A DNA stretch of 64,000 bases from Cristatella mucedo (lineage: Eukaryota; Bryozoa; Phylactolaemata; Cristatellidae): assembly GCA_009760855.2 (NCBI GenBank), contig WPIO01000004.1:9576001-9640000 (forward strand), written 5' to 3'. The position numbers and the translations under genes are program-made. The notes under the pieces are model-generated. The model was not told the DNA's origin, searched no databases, and saw only the letters and a program-made list of their open reading frames with translations. Of this stretch, positions 55,049 to 64,000 are shown in pieces. Every line of letters begins with the position of its first letter. The first letter of the stretch is position 1.

Positions 55049-57265
55049 ATGCAGATCTCATTCAATCTACAGTGTGTGCCCACATCCTCCTGTAAAATAA
55101 CCTGTGAATCGCGAAACCTCAAGACCCTTGACATCGATGCTGTCCGTGCGAGAATATCTGCTTCACCTCTGCTGCTCAATCCTCCCTCCGATCTGTCATC
55201 ATTGGTAGATAGCTACAACACGACACTAGCTGACGGGGAGTTTGCACCTCTGACAAAGCGCACTGTGCGCCCCCGCCCAGACGGCCTATGGTTTACCACA
55301 GACATTAAACTAGCCAAGTATACTAAACGAAAGCTTGAAAAAGCATACAAAGGATCCGGACTAACTGTCCATCGACAGGCATATGAAGACTACTGTAGGT
55401 CGTACCAATCGATCCTAGCAAAGGCCAAGTCTAGCTTCTATAAAAACATTGTTGAATCACAGATGCACAATCCAAAAATGCTGATGTCGACAATAAACCA
55501 TCTCCTCAACCGTTCCCAAATTAGCTCCTTACCTGATGATCCTAGTGATGATCTAGCCGATCGTTTCTCTCGATTCTTTGTGCAGAAGCTAGACAAGATC
55601 AGGGAATCCATCCCTGCGATGACAACCTCCCCACTAGAATGCTGTTCCTCGGTTCCTGGCTGCACCTCAATGTCTGCATTTAAGCAGGTCACTAGTGATC
55701 TAGTCCTAAAGTTCGTATCTCAATCAAAGAAGACAACAAGTCTTCTGGACCCTATTCCCACTGTCCTGCTCCTACGTTGCATTGATCTGCTGCTGCCATG
55801 CATAACTAACATGATTAAGATGTCATTAGCCTCAGGTCATGTCCCAGCACCTTTCAAAAAAGCTGTAGTCAGGCCACTTCTCAAGAAAGCGACACTAGAC
55901 CAAGAGAACTTAAGCAACTACCGCCCAGTTTCCCTTCTACCATTCCTATCAAAGACACTGGAACGGGTCGTGGTGGACCAGCTGAACTCGTAAATCGAAA
56001 CCTCACACCTTGCTAGTAAGTTCCAGTCTGGCTTTAGAGCTAATCACTCCACAGAGTCAGCATTGCTTAGGGTATACAACGACCCACTTAGGAATGCAGA
56101 CATGGGTAGAGTGTCTCTGCTTGTTTTGCTCGATCTTTCGGCAGCTTTTGATACCATCGATCACAAAGTTCTTCTAGAGCGCCTCTCATCTCGCCTGGGC
56201 ATCACCGGCACTGCTCTGCAGTGATTCAGGTCCTATGTCAGTGGGAGACTCCAGAGTGTTGACGTGAATGGACAAAGATCATCTGAAGTACCTCAGAAAC
56301 ATGGAGTACCTCAGGGCTCCGTGCTAGGTCCGGTTCTTTTCACGGTTTATACTCTGCCTCTTGCTGATGTGATTGCCAAGCACAATCTAGGCTTTCACTT
56401 CTATGCGGATGACACTCAGTTGTACCTTTGCTTTGATCCCTCCCAGCCTTCGAGCACCTCGAATTCTCTCAACTCACTAGCTGCATGCATTGACGACCTC
56501 CACAAATGGATGGCAGCAAATTTTCTAAAACTAAACGATGATAAAACTAACTTACTTGTTATGGGCAAACCCAGTGTGATTCAGAGATTGGAAGGGCTGA
56601 CGCTCAAAATTGGCTCTGCCAGCATATCTTCAGTTGAATCAGCTCGAAATCTAGGTGTCATATTCCAAAGCGACCTCTCGTTAGACGACCGTATCAGCTC
56701 CACAGTCAAATCTGCCTATTTTCAGCTTTATAACATTGCTCAAATTCGGGCTTGTTTAGATAAAGATACCACATCTAAGTTGGTCCATGCATTCGTGACA
56801 TCCCGTCTCGACTTCTGCAACTCACTGCTTATTGGCCTACCAGCATGTGTGATCAGGCGATTGCAGCTGGTGCAAAACTCGGCAGCTAGACTTGTCTATC
56901 GTGAGTGTCGCAGTTGCCACATTACTCCACTTCTCGCCGACCTGCACTGGCTACCAGTCAAGCAACGGATTGACTTCAAGGTTTTGTCGCTCACTTTTAG
57001 GTTCCTTCATTCTTTGGCTCCAGCCTATCTCTCAGATATACTACCCCATCAGGCCAAGCATCGTACCACATGCTTTTCGGAATCCAACAGTCTACAAATA
57101 CCTCGTACGAACCTCAAATCCTTTGGAGACCGTGCATTTAGTTCGTATGCTCCCAAAGCCTGGAACTCCCTCCCGACCTGCGTCAGAACATCCCCCGACC
57201 TGACCACATTAAAAAGGAACCTAAAAGCACACCTATTTAGGACAGCATTTAGTGGGTCCCTGTGA
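55049..57265 (+). pseudogene. LINE-A ORF2 reverse transcriptase, interrupted by two in-frame stops
   Basis: The frame encodes a complete RT domain and C-terminal region. TAA at 55991-55993 and TGA at 56222-56224 (Trp TGG in the neighbouring copy) divide it; the piece from 56264 to 57265 is an uninterrupted 333 codons. Because only point changes separate it from an intact frame, this copy is young compared with the other fragments here. Confidence 0.8.
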
Positions 57266-57429
57266 TTCGTCCTTGATGTGCTTATGCGTGCTGACAGTGT
57301 GCATGCTGCCACTAACCACATTCGCTTGCTGACCCTGTGCATGTCACCCCTAACCATATTATTCATTATGTTTGTTTTTCAAGCATGATTTTACTTACAA
57401 TTCAATTGCATTTCACTTTACAGCAAATG

Positions 57430-57472
57430 TAAAGCGCCTAGAGAGAGATTAAGCTCTCTGAGGGCGCTTTAT
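57430..57472 (+). other. LINE-A 3' terminal stem-loop
   Basis: AAAGCGCC pairs with GGCGCTTT, and an inner AGAGAG pairs with CTCTCT around an 8-base loop, just before (ATT)n. The same fold is present at most LINE-A and SINE-L 3' ends in the window. In L2-type elements the 3' end structure is thought to be recognised by the element's reverse transcriptase. Confidence 0.75.
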
Positions 57473-57615
57473 CAAGTGAATTATTATTATTATTATTGTT
57501 ATTAAATTTGTGCCAATATACGAGAGCTTCACCGTACGGAAGCAAACAAACGGAACTGCACATTGCAAAATCCATCTAGTTGAGATAATTCAGCAAGAGC
57601 AACTGTAAAAATATA

Positions 57616-59020
57616 GAGTGTCTCTGCTTGTTTTGCTCGATCTTTCGGCAGCTTTTGATACCATCGATCACAAAGTTCTTCTAGAGCACCTCTCATCTCG
57701 CTTGGGCATCACTGGCACTGCTCTGCAGTGGTTCAGGTCCTATCTCAGTGGGAGACTCCAGAGTATTGACGTGAATGGACAAAGATCATCTGAAGTACCT
57801 CTGAAATATGGAGTACCTCAGGGCTCTGTGCTAGGTCCGGTTCTTTTCACGGTTTATACTCTCCCTCTTGCTGATGTGATTGCCAAGCACAATCTAGGCT
57901 TTCACTTCTATGCGGATGACACTCAGTTGTACCTTTGCTTTAATCACTCCCAGCCTTCGAACACCTCGAATTCTCTCAACTCACATGCTGTATGTATTGA
58001 TGGCATCCGCACATGGATGGCAGCAAATTTTCTAAAACTAAACGATGATAAAACCAACTTACTAGTTACAGGCAAACGCAGTATGATTCAGAAATTGGAA
58101 GGGCTGATACTCAAAATTGGCTCTGCCAGCATATCTCCTGTTGAATCAGCTCGAAATCTAGGTGTCATATTCCAAAGCGACCTCTCGTTAGACGACCGCA
58201 TCAGCTCCACAGTCAAATCTGCCTATTTTCAGCTTCATAACATTGCTCAAATTCGGGCTTGTTTAGATAAGGATACCACGTCCAAGTTGGTTTATGCATT
58301 CGTGACATCCCGTCTCGACTTCTGCAACTCACTGCTTACTGGCCTACCAGCATGTGCGATCAGGCGATTGCAGCTGGTGCAAAACTCGGCAGCTAGGCTT
58401 GTCTGTTGTGAGCCGTCGCAGTTGCCACATTACTCCACTTCTCACCGACCTGCAGTGGCTACCAGTCAAGCAACGGATTGACTTCAAGGTTTTGTTGCTC
58501 ACTTTTAGGTTCCTTCATTCTTTGGCTCCAGCCTATCTCTCAGATATACTACTTCACAGATATACTACCCCATCAGGCCAAGCATCGTACCACCTGCTTT
58601 TCGGAATCCAACAGTCTACAAATACCTCTTACAAACCTCAAATCCTTTGGAGACCGTGCATTTAGTTCGTATGCTCCCAAAGCCTGGAACTCCCTCCCGA
58701 CCTGCGTCAGAACATCCCCTGACCTGACCACATTTAAAAGGAACTTTAAAAACACCTATTTAGGACAGCATATAGTGGGTCCCTGTAATTCGTCCTTGAT
58801 GTGCTTATGCGTGCTGACACTGTGCATGCTGCCACTAACCACATTTGCATGCTGACCCTGTGCATGTCACCCCTAACCATATTATTCATTTTGTTTGTTT
58901 TTCAAGCATGATTTTACTAACCATTCAATTGCATTTCCCTTTGCTGCAAATGTAAAGTGCCTAGAGAGACATTGAGTTCTCTGGGGGTGCCTTATCAAGT
59001 GCATTAATATTATTATTATT
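57616..59020 (+). mobile_element. LINE-A, 5'-truncated copy next to the near full-length one
   Basis: Begins abruptly at agagtgtctctgcttg inside the RT domain and runs to the same 3' hairpin and ATT-type tail. An RT frame of 287 codons (57618-58481) includes [17 protein letters not shown] and YADDTQLY. It shifts at about 58414 (one extra base) and again near 58545-58570, where ATATACTAC is partly duplicated. The 5' truncation is typical of target-primed reverse transcription. It lies 110 bases after the end of the neighbouring copy and is closely similar to it. Confidence 0.85.
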
Positions 59021-59174
59021 ATAAACTAACAATAAAACCCGGGCCAGATGATTTAGATTTTATGTTGGATTCGCTAACTGAAGGCAGGGAGCAACGAAAT
59101 CGCTCCGACACAGCCGAAGGCAGATTCACCAGCATTCGTCAGCTCTTGCTTTTAAATAAATAAAAATCAAATAC

Positions 59175-59341
59175 CAGCTGATTTAACAGCCTCTTTTTGT
59201 ATAGCGACAGAAGAACATCGGCGGCTATCACCACCGCTTGCAGTGTCGATGGAGGATCGCCCACCACAGGATTCGAACCCACGACCTCGGGGCCGAGGTC
59301 GTGAAAAGCAACCACCTTACCTAGTGAGCCATCACGGCTCT
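59175..59341 (-). mobile_element. SINE-T copy 5, inverted
   Basis: Reverse-strand copy: B box complement ggattcgaacc at 59269-59279, A-box complement cttacctagtgagccatc at 59318-59335, body and tail as in other copies. About 150 bases after the end of the truncated LINE-A. Confidence 0.78.
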
Positions 59342-59344
59342 TTT

Positions 59345-60440
59345 TGCTGCCTAGACTAAACGAAAGTATGACAGCGGCTGCCAAAATTAATCAAATCTTA
59401 ACGCCATTCTCAGAAAGTGTCTAATTAACGAACCTGGCCGGACTCAGGGCTGCAAAAGCTGCAGCTGGCACTCCAGGATGGTACGCAAGGTGAGCTGTCT
59501 GTAGCACGCTCGAGCAGACCTGTCGCAGTCAGCAGCTCTTAAGGTCTTGAGACAGTCTTGCTCGCTCAATTGCTTCCCAAGGCCCACCAGCCAATCTACT
59601 TGTAGAAGCTACAGGAGGCACGGCCATCCTGTTGAAGTCTGACAGGTTCAGTCCAAGGTACTGGCTAAGCAGCAGAAGAATACAGCCTAGTATCACTGCT
59701 ACTAATTTTTCGTTCTGCTAAAGAAGAGATAACTATCACTGCTACTAATTTAGTTTTCTTCTGAGAGAAGGCTCGGCCAACTCTGAAGCTGCCGAAGAAT
59801 CAGCCTCAGGTATCCGCTGGGCACGCGAATGTGGTGTCAACCGTCGGTTTCGTGGATCGGTCGGAGACCACTTTCGGGAGCCCCTCCCCCTTCCCACCGA
59901 AGCTTACCCCTCCCCCTCCCCACGGACGGCTGCCCGTGGCTGCCTGGCCAACACGTCAGCAGCAGCAGCAGTCCGTGGGGCTTTGCCAACTCTCGGCCGC
60001 GGCGGCCTTACGGTGCTCGCAGGGAGATATTGCACAGAGCGTGGCCCTCCCTCTATCACAGTCACACTGTGCCAGTCAGATGTCACCTAGTGTTAAGTGG
60101 CTGCGACGTTGAAATCGTGTGCTATTGGTACGGTACCGCACATATCGAATGGATAAAACACATTCGAGGTCGTAGTCCAGGTCATGCGTGTCGATAGCTA
60201 TGCTCGGCTCTTCCCCTGAGAACCATCCAAAAATGGCTTGATATTACCGGTTGAGGAAATTCTTGTGGGACACTTTACGACGCTCAGCATTTGTCATGCA
60301 CCGGAATAATATACTTATGTTTATATTGATGTGTATTAGTGAATTTTGTATCTTACAACGATTGATTGCCATGGGCACTGAAGGCGGGTCGTGCAATGAG
60401 TATACGTATATAGGTACACACGCAGATTTAAACAGGAATG
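59345..60440. other. Unassigned
   Basis: No recognisable coding or repeat family; moderately GC-rich near 59880-60030. Confidence 0.45.
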
Positions 60441-60441
60441 C

Positions 60442-60572
<131 letters not shown>

Positions 60573-61007
60573 TGCACAGCTGGGCAGCAGCTTGCTGATC
60601 GTGCTGCGGCCAAAGCGGCCGGTCTAGAACTTTGATCGTAGCATGGCGATGCCAGGTGGTTTGTAAGTCGTCCTCGGCAACTTTCGACGACCACCCCGTT
60701 GGCTTTGCACTCTTCACGACTTGTATTTCCCCACTGGACTGCCACAGAAAGAAGTCGATGAAGAACCACGGAAGCAATACCCTCGATAGACTAAAACTAC
60801 TGAAGCTAGATGCAATAAAGTAAGTGCAAACTGAACGGTTGGCAGAGAAATGCGATATCCTTCAGCACGAATGGAACAACTGACCTTGACAGTGGCAGAT
60901 CTGCAAGCTGCTATCCGAATGTGCTCGGCTATTCTTAGCCACTCTTCCAGATGGTTAGCTTTCCTTAACGTTGGCACATGCTGCAATAGCTGTTGATCGT
61001 AGCAGTA

Positions 61008-61900
61008 CCTAAAGGCTAAAGGTGAAAAACGTCAGCTTCAGCATGCAAAATTCAAACGCTTCCCTCTGAAGCTTGAACAATAATCACTGTACTTATAACA
61101 AAGAGCTTCCCAAACTTCCGGCATCACCGACTGCTACTAATGATCAAAAAAACGTCAAATGCAAAAAGCAGCGACCATTAGAGACCTCGCGGAAGATATC
61201 TGACGTAGTTGGGCTTTAGGCAGCCTTAATCCACGCTGAATTTTTAGCAATGATTCGTCTCCGATGCAGTGGAAACTTAATACTGAGTGCTTTCTCAGGC
61301 TGGTGCTACAATGATGTTAGAACTGAGACATCGGTTGTAATCAGTTTCAAGGAACCACTTAAAGTACTGCAATCAAACAACGTTCTGTGTGGCTTTAACC
61401 AGAACTCGCCTTGACTAATTAAACTAATAAGATTCTTAAATGTATTTCGTGGGATTCGTCCCAGCTGAGCTTGAGGTAAGAGTGACACCTGGGGACCTGC
61501 AGTCCCCAGCAACTACTGTCTTTGTTAAAGTAGACAACCCTGCATTGAGTAGGTATTCCGTAATGCCCTCTTATAGCGTCTCCGTCAAGTTAGACTTTTC
61601 ACGGAGGAGGTTGCAACTGTGCATTTGAATAGATCTTAAATTTTGACAACTTGAAACTTGGTACCAGTTTAGGCCTTCCGCCTGTTCTTGCTAATCTCTT
61701 AAATGAACTGGCTGATAAATGGCTCCAACAAAGCCCAAGAAAAGATCGGCAATAATCTTTGCTTTTCTAATTGTCATGCTCTTGTCGTGGTATTTTCCGT
61801 GCTGGCGTTACAGTGAAGCAGTCCCTGCGTATAAATTACGTACTTAACATAATTGAAATAATTAAGCACCAACCCAGACGTCTACCCGAGACTTTTAGCG
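61008..61900. repeat. Unknown repeat unit U, first copy
   Basis: Starts near ggctaaaggtgaaaaacgtcagcttcagc and ends with ctacccgagacttttag. The same sequence, diverged by substitutions and small indels, recurs at 62205-63069. No convincing protein or terminal repeat recognised; short open frames do not coincide between copies, arguing against coding function. Confidence 0.7.
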
Positions 61901-62204
61901 GCGTGGCGAGTTTGAAATCGCGTTGCAAAACATGTAGTCACAGAAAGGCATTGACGAATTTCGCTCTTGGTGATCACAGCAGAGCCTATCAGTCCGATCG
62001 CGATTTATCGATAGTTTGATTCCATCAAAAAGGCAGAAGATACCTAGCCAGGAGCGATCGGTAGGTGCTCGCAATAACGATCTTAGTGGCACACCGGCAG
62101 TGTCCCCACCTAGCTGACATGGGCCGCGGATGATACCGCGGCATCGAAGTGGACTTGTGGTTTACGCAACGACAAAAATAATATTATAACGTCTCATATA
62201 GCCT

Positions 62205-63069
62205 GGCTAAAGGCGAAATGCGTCAGCTTCAGCGTAAAAAAATTCAAGCGCTTTTCCTGCAGCTTGAACACTGATTACTGTACTAATTATAAAGAGCTTC
62301 CCAAACTTCAGGCATCACCAACAGCCACTAATGGTCAAAAACGCGTCAAATGCAAAATATAGTGGCCATTAAAGACCGTGCGGAAAGTATTTGACGTAGT
62401 TGAACTTTACGTAGCCTTAATCCAAGCTGAATCTTTCGCAAGGTTAGGTTCACCATGCAGAGAGAACTTTGTATTGAGTCATTTATCAGGCTGGTGTAAC
62501 TATGATGCTAAAACTGACAGCTCGGTTGTAACCAGCTTCAACCAAACACTTATAGCACTGCAAGCAAGCAGCCTCCTCGCTCTAGTATTCAGTCTCTAAA
62601 TCAGGGTGGCTTTACCCCAAACGTACCTTGAATAATTAAACTAATTTGATTCCTAAATGCAATTCGTGCTATTTGTACCCGCTTCAGCTTGAAGCACGAG
62701 TGAGAATTGGTTTCCTGCAGACGACCGCAACAACTTTCTTTGCTTAAGTTGATTCAAACAAGCATTGAGTAGATATTCCACAATGCCCTGTTATATGATC
62801 TTCGCAAAGGAAGACATCTCATGGAGGAAGTTGCAACTGTGCATTCGAGTAGATCTTGAATTTGGACAGCTTACTGATAAGTATCACTTTAGGCTTTCCA
62901 CCTGTTTCTAGTGAATCTCTGAAATTTCGCTTTTCTATTTTTCTCGCGCTGTTTTCATGGCTCCTTCCGTGCTACCGTGACAAAGAAGCAGTCCCTTCGT
63001 AGAAATTAAGTATCTTGGTAAATTAAAATTAACTTAGCTTCAATCCAGAAGTCTACCCGAGACTTTTAG
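62205..63069. repeat. Unknown repeat unit U, second copy
   Basis: Direct repeat of 61008-61900 starting 1197 bases later (shared words: gagcttcccaaacttc, ggttgcaactgtgcatt versus agttgcaactgtgcatt, ctacccgagacttttag). A LINE-B fragment follows with no spacer. A shorter similar stretch (gcttccaaaacttcaggcatca, taatgcaaaacccagcgtcc) at about 53830-53900 may be a third relic. Confidence 0.7.
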
Positions 63070-63490
63070 TTTAAGAAAGTTTGCCGACATCCAGGATAGA
63101 ATACCTGCCAGGCCAGCACTCAGTTTTTATCAATCCCTGAAGCAAATTCTGACGGTTTAAATTACATATACAGCTGAGTATCGTCAGCATAAAAGTGATA
63201 GCCTATTCCATGGGCCCAAATCACTTTTCCCAGGTGTTAAATACAAATGGAGAACAGCAACGGACCGAGAACGAACCTTTGTGGGAGTCTGCAGATGACT
63301 GGTCTACTGGATGATACCTGACCCTCACACGATCCGGGTAGAACACGATCGGACAAGTACAATTCAAATCATGCCAATGCCTCGTCTGCCAGACCAATCG
63401 CTGTTCTCAATCGTTCAAGTAGAATATCGTGATCAATATTGTCGAAGGCAGCTGATAGGTCTAGCAGCAATAGGGCACTGACATTCGCAG
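63070..63490 (-). mobile_element. LINE-B RT fragment
   Basis: Minus-strand counterpart of 46050-46450: matches to the DRSAAFDTI region, the PQ..VLGP region, the YADDTQLY region (63165-63200) and to FLKLN at the 63070 end. No frame survives. It begins exactly where the second copy of the unknown tandem repeat ends. Confidence 0.65.
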
Positions 63491-63684
63491 CATCGTTGCT
63501 GCATGGGATGTCTTAGGATATCATTGTGTCCGTGTGTGTGTATTGTGAGTGCGTGTGCACGTGCGTGCGTGCAAGTGTGCGATGTTTTCAGTCATATTCT
63601 TCTAGGGCACTTTAGGGAGTACTCATAAGCTATCCTCGTGCACAATCGAGTTGAGAGTTGCATAAGCTCGAAGAAATGGCATTC

Positions 63685-63980
63685 ACCATATTTTTACGAG
63701 TATACGTCTCACTTAGAAAGTTTTGATTGAAAAATATTATTACTGAATACATAGCTCATTTTGTAATAATATAAGTTTGCTTTTATCGTCACAGTTAGCA
63801 AGAAACTCGTCATCAGTATCACTGCCAACATCTTCATAATCTTCTACATCACTGTCAATGTCTGAATCCTCACTTTCACTGTGTGCAGTGACTGAGACTG
63901 ACTTGCAGTGTATATGTCGCAAGTTCATTTTTTCCAAAAAAATGGAAAAAGTGCGACTTATACTCGTAAAATACGGTACA
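63685..63980. mobile_element. Short pogo/Tigger-like DNA element with inverted termini
   Basis: The left end (catatttttacgagtata) and the right end read in reverse (ccgtattttacgagtata) are near-identical inverted repeats, continuing into cgt/gtc-type sequence. Termini of the form ...cgacttatactc.....aaaatacggta are common on pogo-type elements in animals. Between them, minus-strand codons (63922-63760) encode an acidic peptide with SESEDSDIDSDVEDYEDVGS. Whether that is a transposase relic or chance is open. Confidence 0.5.
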
Positions 63981-64000
63981 TCGGATGACTCACGCGGCCT

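Larger units (their letters stand above)
54130..57505 (+). mobile_element. LINE-A (L2/CR1-like), near full-length copy with nonsense mutations
   Basis: Non-LTR retrotransposon encoding an AP-type endonuclease and reverse transcriptase. Pre-endonuclease sequence lies at about 54150-54260. Endonuclease motifs follow: LWNPRS (about 54478), LALTETWL (about 54550), VVYRPPG (about 54757), GDFNVHF (about 54854) and GHTLDQIF (about 54969). From 54719 to 57265 a single frame holds, broken only by stops at 55013, 55991 and 56222. RT motifs: [36 protein letters not shown] (catalytic DD at about 56408) and LKLNDDKT. The C-terminal FGDRAFSSYAPKAWNSLP is typical of L2/CR1 elements. Small frameshifts sit near 54505 and 54611. 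The 3' end is a hairpin (57430-57472) and (ATT)n. The 5' boundary is uncertain. Three stops make it non-autonomous as read. Confidence 0.85.

Noticed and set aside
60714-60986. Minus-strand exon-like stretch (YCYDQQLLQHVPTLRKANHL..., acceptor cacctttagcctttag, donor CAAG|gtcagt)
   Set aside because: Splice sites are good and it may be real, but I do not recognise the protein and found no partner exons with matching phase, so it is recorded here rather than annotated.

Overview
This is animal nuclear DNA: intron-split genes with GT..AG boundaries, long di- and tetranucleotide tracts, and many decayed non-LTR retrotransposons, tRNA-derived SINEs, a Ty3/gypsy remnant and DNA-transposon relics. 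The two host genes I recognise (prominin and a BRCT-Myb-RCT RAP1 protein) are metazoan. The LINE/SINE content fits an invertebrate or lower chordate better than a mammal, but the species cannot be fixed from the sequence.

Host gene 1, plus strand (about 1-21.5 kb): the 3' half of a prominin (CD133-like) gene. Phase-compatible exons run from the last extracellular loop (271, 5321, 8768, 11897, 13959) through the Cys-containing segment before the fifth membrane helix (15619) and that helix (15865). A phase-matched GC-rich exon (20467-21499) would supply an unusually long Ala/Ser/Pro-rich cytoplasmic tail. The 5' half lies upstream of the window.

Host gene 2, minus strand (about 41.1-27.35 kb): a RAP1/TERF2IP telomere-protein gene. 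Exons encode BRCT pieces (41092-40975, 39097-38993), an acidic linker (37253-37140), a Myb domain split over two exons (36954-36840, 35620-35470), a long disordered Ser/Ala-rich linker (33925-33219 and 31510-30881) and the C-terminal RCT domain (27830-27678, 27495-27353). Splice phases agree at every junction except around the middle of the BRCT domain, where one exon is unresolved. The two genes converge tail to tail across 21.5-27.35 kb.

The rest is mobile DNA. The dominant family (LINE-A, L2/CR1-like) has a nearly complete copy at 54.1-57.5 kb, a 5'-truncated neighbour at 57.6-59.0 kb and many fragments on both strands. Its 3' end folds into a hairpin followed by (ATT)n. A tRNA-derived SINE family (SINE-L) carries the same hairpin, the signature of a SINE using this LINE's reverse transcriptase. 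A second tRNA-derived family (SINE-T) has at least six clear copies. Further items: a second LINE lineage (45.25-47.54 and 63.07-63.49 kb), a third (44.83-45.24), a divergent one (6.56-7.29), an R2/HERO-like reverse transcriptase fragment (26.04-26.44), a Ty3/gypsy gag-pol remnant broken by a SINE (17.58-19.83), a Tc1/mariner relic (29.5-29.7), an unfamiliar ~0.9 kb sequence present twice in tandem (61.0-63.07), and a short pogo-like element at the right edge. No rRNA, functional tRNA, CRISPR or bacterial feature was seen.
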